DNA of 64,000 nt. It comes from Croceicoccus bisphenolivorans (GTDB taxonomy: Bacteria > Pseudomonadota > Alphaproteobacteria > Sphingomonadales > Sphingomonadaceae). The position numbers and the translations under genes are program-made. Position 1 is the first letter of the stretch; every line of letters begins with the position of its first letter. The notes below the pieces were generated by a model. The model was not told the DNA's origin. It was given only the letters and a program-made list of their open reading frames with translations, and did not search any database. Below are positions 35,818 through 43,602 of this stretch, in pieces. The stretch is from positions 124,001 to 188,000 of the forward strand of contig NZ_LRSE01000002.1 in the NCBI RefSeq assembly GCF_001634625.1. The letters are read 5' to 3'.

Positions 35818-36588
35818 ATGGATCAATTGCTTGATGCTGGGGGTGATCCCGAATTTATGACCTCTCTGGCGCGCGGGCTGGCGGTGCTGCGCTGCTTTGC
35901 CGACGAGCAGCAGCCCATGACAATCGCTCAGGCCAGCCGCCTGACTGGGCTCAGCCGTCCATCTGTGAAACGGTGCCTGCACACGCTGGTTCGCTTGGGG
36001 TATGCCGTGCAAAATGGCGTGCAATATTCGCTGCGGCCCAAGGTCCTGGCGCTTGGCCATGCCTATTTGTCGTCGAGCAGCCTGGCGATGCGCGCCCAGC
36101 CGCTGCTCGATCAGCTGCGTGACGATTTGGGCGAATCCTGCTCTCTAGGCGTGGTCGAGGAGGACGAGGTTTACTACGTGGCCCGCGCCGAAGTTTCGCG
36201 CATCATGTCGATCGCGTTGCGCGTCGGCAGTCGCGTGCCGCTTTACTGCACGTCGATGGGCCGCGTCCTGCTGGCCGGGCAGAGCCGGGCGGAGCAGGAG
36301 GCCTATTTGCGACGGACCGATCTTGTGGCGCTCACCGGCGCCACTGAAACCGATCCCGCTGCGCTTCTCGCCATCCTCGCCAAAGTGGCCGATGAAGGTC
36401 ACGCCATCGTGGATCAGGAACTGGAGGCGGGCTTGCGCTCTGTGGCAGTGCCGGTGATTGCCAAGGGTGGCGTTCACGCCGCGATCAACATTGGCGTCGC
36501 AGCCGGGCGGGTCGGGTTGACCGAACTGCGCACCCGTTATCTGCCTGCCCTGAACCGGGTGGCGCGCGACCTGGCGGCGATCATATGA
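35818..36588 (+). CDS. IclR-family regulator, PcaR/PcaU-like
   Basis: This 256-aa regulator has an N-terminal winged helix-turn-helix (MTIAQASRLTGLSRPSVKRCLHTL, split here as residues 35-58) and the IclR effector domain with GESCSLGVVEEDEVYYVAR and CTSMGRVLLAG. IclR regulators of this type activate 3-oxoadipate pathway genes in response to 3-oxoadipate or protocatechuate. It is divergent from pcaI. ATG 35818 is preferred over the overlapping GTG 35815. A GC-rich hairpin follows at 36627. Confidence 0.88.
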   Translation: MDQLLDAGGDPEFMTSLARGLAVLRCFADEQQPMTIAQASRLTGLSRPSVKRCLHTLVRLGYAVQNGVQYSLRPKVLALGHAYLSSSSLAMRAQPLLDQLRDDLGESCSLGVVEEDEVYYVARAEVSRIMSIALRVGSRVPLYCTSMGRVLLAGQSRAEQEAYLRRTDLVALTGATETDPAALLAILAKVADEGHAIVDQELEAGLRSVAVPVIAKGGVHAAINIGVAAGRVGLTELRTRYLPALNRVARDLAAII

Positions 36589-36626
36589 GGCGCGTCGGCC
36601 ACCTCGCTGCTCAGGCCACCCGGCCT

Positions 36627-36655
36627 CGCGCCGGGCTCCATCGCCGCCCGGCGCG
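36627..36655 (+). terminator. GC-rich hairpin after the IclR gene
   Basis: CGCGCCGGGC (36627-36636) pairs perfectly with GCCCGGCGCG (36646-36655) around a 9-base loop. No T-run follows. It is likely the end of the IclR transcript. Confidence 0.6.
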
Positions 36656-36676
36656 GTATATATGTGGTATATATGT
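36655..36676 (+). repeat. tandem 11-bp repeat GGTATATATGT
   Basis: GGTATATATGT occurs at 36655-36665 and again at 36666-36676, about one helical turn apart. It lies 210-230 bp upstream of the MarR/HpaR-like gene in a 299-bp spacer without other visible genes. It could be a regulator site or a promoter element. Confidence 0.55.
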
Positions 36677-36887
36677 TGTGAGATCGTCGTAACCGCTTGA
36701 AGAGCCGAATGACGGCCGGCGGGAAACGGTGCTCCTCGAACGAAATGTATTTTGTGCCGGTTCCACAGGCGGAGACAGTTCAGCGTTAGACTGATGGCAC
36801 TTCATTTGAGGCAATACCTTTGCAAAAAAAAAATCCGACGGGCAAAAGGAAGGGTAAGCCCACCAAAAGCTCAATAAGGACGAAGCA

Positions 36888-37409
36888 TTGACCACTGATC
36901 CGCAAGCTGAGATTCTGCATGGTGCGGATCAGCACAAGCCTGGCCCGCCGCGGCCACAGCATATCTGGTTTAAGTTCCAGCGTGCGCGCGACAGGCTGGC
37001 GGCCCAGTTTCGCCGGGTGTTCGATCCTTTCAATCTGACCGATCCGCAGTGGCGCGTTCTGCGTGCTCTCAGTGTTGCCGGAGAGCTCGACACAATGACG
37101 CTGGCGGATCGCGCCTTTCTGCTCAGCCCCAGCCTTTCACGCATTCTGCGTGATCTGCTGGCGCGCAATCTGATCGAGCGATGCGTGGATGCTACCGATG
37201 CCCGACGGTTCTTCTACATGCTGACCGCAGATGGGCATGATATGGTTCGTCGCGTTCAGCCGCGCTTTCAGCCGATCTATGACCGTATATCGGAAGAGAT
37301 GCCCGAGGCTGACATCGTGCAGCTCTGCGAATTGCTCGACCGGATGTCGGCCATTCTCGTACGCGATATCGTGCTCGACGATGCGGTCCTGGAACCCGCG
37401 GAGAAGTAG
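36888..37409 (+). CDS. MarR-family regulator, HpaR-like
   Basis: This 173-aa MarR protein has IWFKFQRARDRLAAQFRRVFDPFNLTDPQWRVLRAL-type dimer and HTH helices (described here in parts: FNLTDPQWRVLRAL, then MTLADRAFLLSPSLSRIL) and the wing DATDARRFFYMLTADG. This layout resembles HpaR, repressor of homoprotocatechuate degradation. It appears to start at TTG 36888, with AAGGACG upstream; no in-frame ATG gives a full domain. It precedes the S10 peptidase operon and is the best candidate to bind the palindromes at 37442, 42351, 49374 and 49405. Confidence 0.82.
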   Translation: MTTDPQAEILHGADQHKPGPPRPQHIWFKFQRARDRLAAQFRRVFDPFNLTDPQWRVLRALSVAGELDTMTLADRAFLLSPSLSRILRDLLARNLIERCVDATDARRFFYMLTADGHDMVRRVQPRFQPIYDRISEEMPEADIVQLCELLDRMSAILVRDIVLDDAVLEPAEK

Positions 37410-37433
37410 GTTCACCACGTAAACGCAAACGGT

Positions 37434-37463
37434 TTGACACAAAAACTTAATGTGTTAAGTTTT
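37434..37463 (+). promoter_or_regulatory. promoter with overlapping palindromic operator
   Basis: A -35-like TTGACA (37434-37439) is followed by the perfect inverted repeat AAAACTTAA-TGTG-TTAAGTTTT (37442-37463), which would overlap the -10 region. The core TTAATGTGTTAA (37447-37458) recurs in variant form before the Rieske gene and the TonB receptor gene. Confidence 0.7.
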
Positions 37464-37562
37464 CTGTATCGAGGGCAGACGGCGATTCACGAATTGTCGG
37501 TTTTCCCTGCCCGAACGCGCGGTCGCCACCGCGCGCCAGCATCCGGAAGACAGGAGCCGTAA

Positions 37563-39137
37563 ATGGTGAATTGCTTGGGTCGTGCAAGGGCGATTGCCTT
37601 TGCCTTGTTCTCTTCGGCTTCGATACTTGCCGTGACGCTGCCGTCAGCCCACGCGGCGGATATGAAGCAGCCAACTGCCGAAGAAGGGCCGGCCGCGCAG
37701 ACTGCGGCGATGGAAACCCAAACCGGCAAAGTGCGGCGCATTACGGTTGACGGGAAAGTTATCACGTACCGGGCAAGTGCGGGCACCCTGATCATCAGCG
37801 ATGATGCCGGCAAGCCAACTGCGACGATGTTTTACGTGGCTTATACCAAGGAGGGCACCGACGCGAAGGATCGACCGGTGACGTTCCTGACCAATGGCGG
37901 GCCGGGTTCGGCAAGCCTCTGGCTCAACATTGGCGGCTTCGGACCGTTGCGTGCGCCCACCGCTACGCCCCGCGCCACCTTGCCTGCGCCATATCGCGAA
38001 CAGGAAAATCCCTTCACCCTACTTGGCGAATCGGATTTGGTGTTCCTGGATGCCATCGGTACCGGCTATTCGCGCACCATCGGCGATACTCCGGTCAACG
38101 CCTACTGGGGCGTGGATCAGGATATCGACGCCTTTGCGCGTGGCATCACCCGCTACATTACAAAGTTCGATCGCTGGAATTCCCCGAGGTTCCTGTTCGG
38201 CGAGTCCTATGGCACGACGCGCTCCGCTGGGCTGGTTTACAAGCTCCAGAATCAGGGGCTTGATTTCAACGGTGTCATCCTGCTGTCCACGCTGCTGAAT
38301 TTTGGTACGGGTTTTCAGGGCAGCGACATCGATGCAATCAACTTCGTGCCTACGCTGGCGGCAACAGCGTGGTATCATAACCGCTCTGCCAGCCATCCGG
38401 CAGATCTGGATGCCTATCTTGCGCAAGCACGGGAATTCGCCTTCGGCCCTTATGCTTCGGCGCTGCTGAAAGGTGACAGTCTTTCGGCCGAAGAGGAAGA
38501 TAGCGTCGCGCGCCAGCTCGGCGGGTTCACCGGTCTTTCGGTCGAGTTCCTCAAGAAGAACCGCCTGCGGGTCGGCATGGAGCAGTATCGTAACGAACTG
38601 CTGCGCGATCAGGGCATCATCATCGGTCGGTTCGATACGCGCTTTACGGCCCCGGCATCATTTGCCTCCGGTGACGGCGCTTTCGATCCTGCGACCAACG
38701 ACGCCGCGACGGCTGGTGTGACCAGTGCGCATCTTTCGCTGTTCCGCCAGCATCTGGTCCGCGACATCGGCTATACCAGCGAATTGCATTACCGTCCGCT
38801 CTACAATGCCGTGATCGAGCCGCAGTGGGACAACCGGCACAAGGCGCCGGGCATTGACCGGCCTTTGCCGTTCGCGAACACCGGGCTGGATCTGGCCGGA
38901 GCGTTGCAGCGCAATCCCAATCTCAAGGTGCTGGTCATGGGCGGCGTCTATGATCTTGCGACGCCTTACGCCGGCGCGGAATACGATATCTCGCAGCTTT
39001 ATCTCACGCCCAACCTGCGTCAGAATATTCGGTTCGCGCATTACCGTTCCGGTCATATGACTTATGTCGACGATACGGCCTCGGCAGAGATGAAGGCCGA
39101 TCTCGAAAAGTTCTACAGCTGGGCGATGCAGCGGTGA
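37563..39137 (+). CDS. secreted S10-family serine carboxypeptidase-like protein
   Basis: This 524-aa protein has a signal peptide (about residues 1-31, ending SAHAA) and the S10 alpha/beta-hydrolase core. It shows the oxyanion motif TNGGPGSASLW, the nucleophile Ser215 in FGESYGTTRS, the catalytic Asp in GGVYDLATP and His in YRSGHMTY. S10 enzymes remove C-terminal residues from peptides; relatives act as acyl- or amide-hydrolases on small molecules. ATG 37563 has AGGAG upstream. It is first in an operon with a second S10 gene (4-bp overlap) and a GabD-like dehydrogenase. It should act in the periplasm or outside the cell. Confidence 0.88.
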   Translation: MVNCLGRARAIAFALFSSASILAVTLPSAHAADMKQPTAEEGPAAQTAAMETQTGKVRRITVDGKVITYRASAGTLIISDDAGKPTATMFYVAYTKEGTDAKDRPVTFLTNGGPGSASLWLNIGGFGPLRAPTATPRATLPAPYREQENPFTLLGESDLVFLDAIGTGYSRTIGDTPVNAYWGVDQDIDAFARGITRYITKFDRWNSPRFLFGESYGTTRSAGLVYKLQNQGLDFNGVILLSTLLNFGTGFQGSDIDAINFVPTLAATAWYHNRSASHPADLDAYLAQAREFAFGPYASALLKGDSLSAEEEDSVARQLGGFTGLSVEFLKKNRLRVGMEQYRNELLRDQGIIIGRFDTRFTAPASFASGDGAFDPATNDAATAGVTSAHLSLFRQHLVRDIGYTSELHYRPLYNAVIEPQWDNRHKAPGIDRPLPFANTGLDLAGALQRNPNLKVLVMGGVYDLATPYAGAEYDISQLYLTPNLRQNIRFAHYRSGHMTYVDDTASAEMKADLEKFYSWAMQR

Positions 39138-40684
39138 GGGGGGCTGTATTCGCCCCGCGCGCTGCCGCCGCGCTTGCGCTGTTTGCCGCCGCTCTTGCAC
39201 CAGCGGCGGTTCATGCGGAAGCGATCAGGCGGGAGGCCGACACGCCCGCGGCCGAAATCCGCCCGCCCATTGCGGAGCGCAGGGTTGATACCCGCCATAG
39301 CGTAGCCGTTGACGGCCGCACGATAACCTATACGGCCAGCGCCGGAACCCTGACCCTGCGCGATGGGGAAGGGCTGGCGAAGGCGAGCATGTTCTATGTC
39401 GCCTATGTGGCGGATCGACCCAAAGGTGCACCTGAACGGCCCGTGACGTTCCTCTATAATGGCGGCCCCGGTTCATCGTCGATCTGGCTGCACATGGCGT
39501 CGTTCGCGCCGGTGCGGGTGCCGGTGGGAATTGATGCGGGGCCTGGCACCGCGCTACGCCTCGCGCCCAATCCCGCAACGCTGCTGGGACAGACCGACAT
39601 GGTCTTCCTTGACGCGATCGGCACCGGCTATTCCGATGTCTTTGATCCCGAGGAAGGCAAATCCTATTGGGGGCATGATCCGGATTCGGCGTCCTTCACC
39701 CAGGCGATCCGTCGTTATCTCGACATCAATGGCCGCTGGCAGTCTCCGAAATACCTGTTCGGCGAGTCCTATGGCACGACGCGGTCCGCGATTACCGCGC
39801 TGATGTTGCACAAGGCAGGTGTGCAACTGGACGGGATCATCCTCATGTCCTCCATCCTGAATTTTGCCCAGCATGCACCCGGACTCGACCGGATGGCGAT
39901 CAACCAGGTGCCGACTTATGCGGCATCCGCGTGGTATCACGGGAAAGTGGATCGCGGTGTGAGCCTGGACGCACACGTCGAAAAGGCACGGCGATTTGCA
40001 AGCGGTCCCTACACGCTGGCTTTGGCCAAGGGCCACGATCTTCCCGATGCCGAGCGCGATGCAGTGGCCGCGCAGATGGCGGCGCTTACGGGGCTGTCGG
40101 TGGATTATCTGGTTCAGTCACAGCTGCGCGTCATGCCGGACCGGTTTCGCAAGGAACTGCTTCGCGGCGAGGGCAGGGTGCTAGGCGAACTCGATACCCG
40201 CTTCACGGGTTACGAAAGCGATGACGCTGCGTCAGACACTTCGACGGATCCCGCAGGTGATGCCATCAAGGGGCCGGTGATTTCGAGCTTCCTGACTTAC
40301 GTGCGCAAGGATCTGAATTATCGGACTGACCAGCCATATCATGTGTCCAGCCCTAAGAACCTGTTGGGGATCTGGGACTGGAGCCACGTACCACCAAGGG
40401 GCGAGAAGCAGAACGCGATGGCCGACGTTGCGCTGGACCTTGCCGAGGCCATGCGCCGCAATCCCGAAATGCGTGTGTTGGCGCTGAACGGGTATTATGA
40501 CCTGTCAACGCCGTTTTTCGCGACCGAATATGACCTTTCCCACATGCTGCTGCCGAAAGCGCTGCGCGGAAACCTGACAGAGCATTCTTATGCCTCAGGC
40601 CACATGATTTACCTCGATCCGCAATCGTTGCAGCAGGTTCACAACGATGTCTCGGCGTTCCTGACCAGGCGCTCGGGCGGTTGA
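39134..40684 (+). CDS. second secreted S10-family serine carboxypeptidase-like protein
   Basis: This 516-aa paralogue of the preceding protein has a signal peptide (about residues 1-28, ending AVHAEA). YNGGPGSSSIW, Ser212 in FGESYGTTRS, Asp in NGYYDLSTP and His in YASGHMIY complete the triad. It starts at GTG 39134, overlapping the stop of the first S10 gene (GTGA). The two copies differ widely in sequence outside the active site, so they are an old tandem pair and probably differ in specificity. Paired periplasmic carboxypeptidases beside aromatic oxygenases are unusual. Confidence 0.87.
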   Translation: MRGAVFAPRAAAALALFAAALAPAAVHAEAIRREADTPAAEIRPPIAERRVDTRHSVAVDGRTITYTASAGTLTLRDGEGLAKASMFYVAYVADRPKGAPERPVTFLYNGGPGSSSIWLHMASFAPVRVPVGIDAGPGTALRLAPNPATLLGQTDMVFLDAIGTGYSDVFDPEEGKSYWGHDPDSASFTQAIRRYLDINGRWQSPKYLFGESYGTTRSAITALMLHKAGVQLDGIILMSSILNFAQHAPGLDRMAINQVPTYAASAWYHGKVDRGVSLDAHVEKARRFASGPYTLALAKGHDLPDAERDAVAAQMAALTGLSVDYLVQSQLRVMPDRFRKELLRGEGRVLGELDTRFTGYESDDAASDTSTDPAGDAIKGPVISSFLTYVRKDLNYRTDQPYHVSSPKNLLGIWDWSHVPPRGEKQNAMADVALDLAEAMRRNPEMRVLALNGYYDLSTPFFATEYDLSHMLLPKALRGNLTEHSYASGHMIYLDPQSLQQVHNDVSAFLTRRSGG

Positions 40685-40823
40685 TCCGTCCGACATTACC
40701 CTGTGTTCGCGCCGGTTAATGGGCGCGCGCACTTGCGGAAAGGCAGCTGCGGATCTGGCATCCGCTTATGCCTTCTCGCCATCGATATCACACGCGAATT
40801 ACAGCATTTGGGAGCTTGATCAG

Positions 40824-42257
40824 GTGGACTATACGCTCAAGCCTGGGGCATGTCTGATCGACGGTGAATGGGTCGCCGGTCATGATGTGCGGGCGGTCAC
40901 CAATCCTGCCGATGACAGCATCGTGGGCCGCGTTCCCTGGCTTGGTGCGGAGGCTGCGCAGCATGCGGTTGCAGCGGCTGAACGGGCCCTGCCGGCCTGG
41001 CGTGCCCGCCCGGCTGCCGACCGTGCCGCGATCCTGATGCGTTTCCACGCGTTGATCCTGTCCAACGAACAGGTGCTGGCCGAAATCCTGACGGCGGAGC
41101 AGGGCAAGCCGTTGATGGAAGCGCGCGGTGAAATCCGTTATGCGGCCAGCTTCATCCAGTGGTTTGCCGAAGAGGGTAAGCGCGCCTACGGCGATGTCAT
41201 TCCCTCTAACGATCGCGACAGGCGCATCATCGTTTTGAAGCAGCCTGTTGGCGTCGTGGCGGCGATCACGCCCTGGAACTTTCCGGCCGCTATGGTCACG
41301 CGCAAGATTGGCCCCGCGCTGTCCGCAGGGTGCACGGTCGTGCTGAAGCCTGCCGAGCAGACGCCGATGACGGCGTTGGCGCTTGGTGTGCTGGCGCAGC
41401 AGGCCGGGGTTCCAGCAGGTGTGCTCAACATCGTCTGCGGCGATCCGCGGGAAATTGGCAAAGTGCTGACTGATAGTCCGGTGGTGCGCAAGCTCACATT
41501 CACCGGATCCACCGAAGTGGGGGCATTGCTCTATGCCCAATGTGCCCCGGGGATTAAGAAGCTGAGTCTCGAACTTGGCGGCAACGCACCGTTCATCGTT
41601 TTCGACGATGCCGATATCAATGCGGCCGTGGAAGGCGCCCTGCTTTCCAAGTTCCGCAATGCGGGCCAGACCTGTGTTTGCGCCAACCGCTTCTATGTGC
41701 AGGCCGGCGTTCACGATCGCTTTGTCGCGGCCTTTGCCCAAGCTGCGGGCGATCTTGTGGTCGCTCCTGGCAACGAGCCCGGAGCTGTGGTCGGCCCGCT
41801 GGTTGATGACGCGGCGGTGGCCAAAGTGCGTGCGCATGTGTCCGATGCCGTGGCACAGGGCGCCAGCATCATGACCGGAGGGGATCTGTCCGATCGCGGC
41901 GGACGATTTTTCCGCCCTACTGTGCTGGCCGGTGTACATGGCGGCATGGAGGCCGCTCAGCATGAGACCTTCGGACCACTGGCGCCAGTAATACGCTTCG
42001 AAACCGAGGAAGAAGTGATCGCGCAGGCCAACGCTACGCCGTTCGGGCTCGCTGCCTACTTCTATTCCCGTGATATCGGGCGTGTGTGGCGCGTGGCAGA
42101 AGCGATTGAGGCCGGGATGGTTGGCGTCAACACGGGCCTGATTTCGACCGAAGTCGCACCTTTCGGCGGGATCAAGGCTTCGGGGCTGGGGCGAGAAGGG
42201 TCTCGCTATGGGCTCGATGACTATCTGGAAATCAAGACCGTGAGTCTGGCGTTATGA
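40824..42257 (+). CDS. gabD: succinate-semialdehyde dehydrogenase-like aldehyde dehydrogenase
   Basis: This 477-aa enzyme closely follows GabD. It has PADRAAILMRFHALI, SFIQWFAEEGKRAYGD, TPWNFPAAMVTRK, FTGSTEVGALL, LSLELGGNAPFIVFDDADI, the catalytic Cys in FRNAGQTCVCANRFYV, and PFGGIKASGLGREGSRYGLD at the end. I chose GTG 40824 with GGGAG at 40810-40814, because it matches GabD length; the longer frame (40719) adds an unrelated N-terminus. It is probably in one transcript with the S10 genes. The true substrate may be another small semialdehyde made in the pathway. Confidence 0.9.
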   Translation: MDYTLKPGACLIDGEWVAGHDVRAVTNPADDSIVGRVPWLGAEAAQHAVAAAERALPAWRARPAADRAAILMRFHALILSNEQVLAEILTAEQGKPLMEARGEIRYAASFIQWFAEEGKRAYGDVIPSNDRDRRIIVLKQPVGVVAAITPWNFPAAMVTRKIGPALSAGCTVVLKPAEQTPMTALALGVLAQQAGVPAGVLNIVCGDPREIGKVLTDSPVVRKLTFTGSTEVGALLYAQCAPGIKKLSLELGGNAPFIVFDDADINAAVEGALLSKFRNAGQTCVCANRFYVQAGVHDRFVAAFAQAAGDLVVAPGNEPGAVVGPLVDDAAVAKVRAHVSDAVAQGASIMTGGDLSDRGGRFFRPTVLAGVHGGMEAAQHETFGPLAPVIRFETEEEVIAQANATPFGLAAYFYSRDIGRVWRVAEAIEAGMVGVNTGLISTEVAPFGGIKASGLGREGSRYGLDDYLEIKTVSLAL

Positions 42258-42350
42258 CCGTCGGCGGAAGCGCAGTCTGTCAGCAAGTGGCAGTGCGGAG
42301 GCTCTGAGTTTAATCGGGGTCGGCACTTGCAAAACATGTGAAATAAATAT

Positions 42351-42362
42351 ATAACACGTTAA
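42351..42362 (-). promoter_or_regulatory. MarR-type operator-like site before Rieske operon
   Basis: On the minus strand the site reads TTAACGTGTTAT, matching the core at 37447 (TTAATGTGTTAA) at 10 of 12 positions. It lies about 60 bp before the Rieske start in an AT-rich spacer. Confidence 0.6.
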
Positions 42363-42420
42363 ATGATTTTTGGGCGGGCAAAACCGCAGAAATACAGCGT
42401 GTTGGTCGAAGGGAATGATC

Positions 42421-43602
42421 ATGCTGAGTGCATATTCGATGCCGGAGGGGCAATTCGATGCGGATCTGACCAGGGTCGGGCGCGGAACGCCGATGGGCGA
42501 ACTGTTGCGCCGTTATTGGCATCCGGTTGGTCTGGTCGAGGATGCCGGCGCAACGCCGCGCCAGATCCGCGTGCTGGGCGAGGATTTGATACTGTTTCGG
42601 GACGGCACCGGGCGGCCGGGCCTGCTGCACCCCCGTTGTGCGCATCGTGGATCGTCTCTGCTCTATGGTCGCACGGAAGAGCGGGGTATCCGCTGCTGCT
42701 ACCACGGCTGGCTTTTCGACGTGGAGGGCAACTGCCTTGAACAGCCCTGCGAACCGAAGCAGGGCGCGGCATCCTGTTCCAAGGTGCAGCAGCCCGGCTA
42801 TCCGGTTGAGGAGCGCTACGGCCTGATATTCGCGTACATGGGTCCGCTTGAGCGCAAGCCGGTGCTGCCCCGTTACAATGTGCTGGAAGATCTGGAGCCC
42901 GGCGAGATCATCGAGGCGGACGATACCAGCATTGGCAGCGGCGGTCCGGTGATCGTGCCGTGTAACTGGCTTCAGCACTATGAAAACGTGATGGACCCCT
43001 TTCATGTGCCGATCCTCCACGGGTCTTTCAGTGGTCCGCAGTTCAATGCGCAGATGGGCCTGATGCCGGTGGTCAAGTTTAGCGAGACCGACCGGGGCAT
43101 CCTGAGCGTGCAGCGCCGTGAACTGGGCGAAGGCAAAGTGCACAGGCGTGTTACGGAGGCGGTGTTGCCGACGGTGCGGGCCGTTGCCAGCCCGCGTGCC
43201 AAGAGGGACGGACCGTGTACCCTGCTGGGCTGGGTCATGCCGATCGATGATACCCATTTCCGCATTTATTCGGCGGGCCGGGTGACGGAACCGGGGTCGC
43301 TCAAGACCATTCGCACGCATCACAACGGCAAGCTCTGGCGGGATCTCACGCCGGAAGAGCATCGCGACTTTCCGGGCGACTACGAAGCGCACGTCAGCCA
43401 GGGCGACATCACGCTGCATTCTGCCGAACATCTTGTGACGTCCGATCGCGGTATCGGCATGCTGCGCAGGATGTTCCGCCAGCAGGTGCGGGCAGTTGCG
43501 GAGGGGCAGGACCCTATCGGCACCGCGTTTGATCCTGCCGCAATCCTGGTGGAACTCGATGCGGGCACGGAAGTGGTGGATGCAGGAGCGGCCGATGCGT
43601 GA
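42421..43602 (+). CDS. Rieske oxygenase, phthalate-dioxygenase-like
   Basis: This 393-aa single-subunit oxygenase has Cys73-x-His75 and Cys92-x2-His95 as Rieske ligands (RCAHRGSSL...CCYHGW) and Asp192, His195 and His200 as the iron site (NWLQHYENVMDPFHVPILH). It resembles the phthalate 4,5-dioxygenase/LigXa group, which uses a separate reductase. None is encoded nearby. ATG 42421 has GAAGGGA upstream at proper spacing. Its end overlaps the start of the next aldehyde dehydrogenase by 8 bp, so the two work in sequence or on the same compound. Confidence 0.87.
   Translation: MLSAYSMPEGQFDADLTRVGRGTPMGELLRRYWHPVGLVEDAGATPRQIRVLGEDLILFRDGTGRPGLLHPRCAHRGSSLLYGRTEERGIRCCYHGWLFDVEGNCLEQPCEPKQGAASCSKVQQPGYPVEERYGLIFAYMGPLERKPVLPRYNVLEDLEPGEIIEADDTSIGSGGPVIVPCNWLQHYENVMDPFHVPILHGSFSGPQFNAQMGLMPVVKFSETDRGILSVQRRELGEGKVHRRVTEAVLPTVRAVASPRAKRDGPCTLLGWVMPIDDTHFRIYSAGRVTEPGSLKTIRTHHNGKLWRDLTPEEHRDFPGDYEAHVSQGDITLHSAEHLVTSDRGIGMLRRMFRQQVRAVAEGQDPIGTAFDPAAILVELDAGTEVVDAGAADA

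Noticed and set aside
36611-36895. 94-aa minus-strand ORF in the spacer before the MarR/HpaR-like gene
   Set aside because: It contains the hairpin and tandem repeat, has an unnatural composition and lacks a ribosome site.
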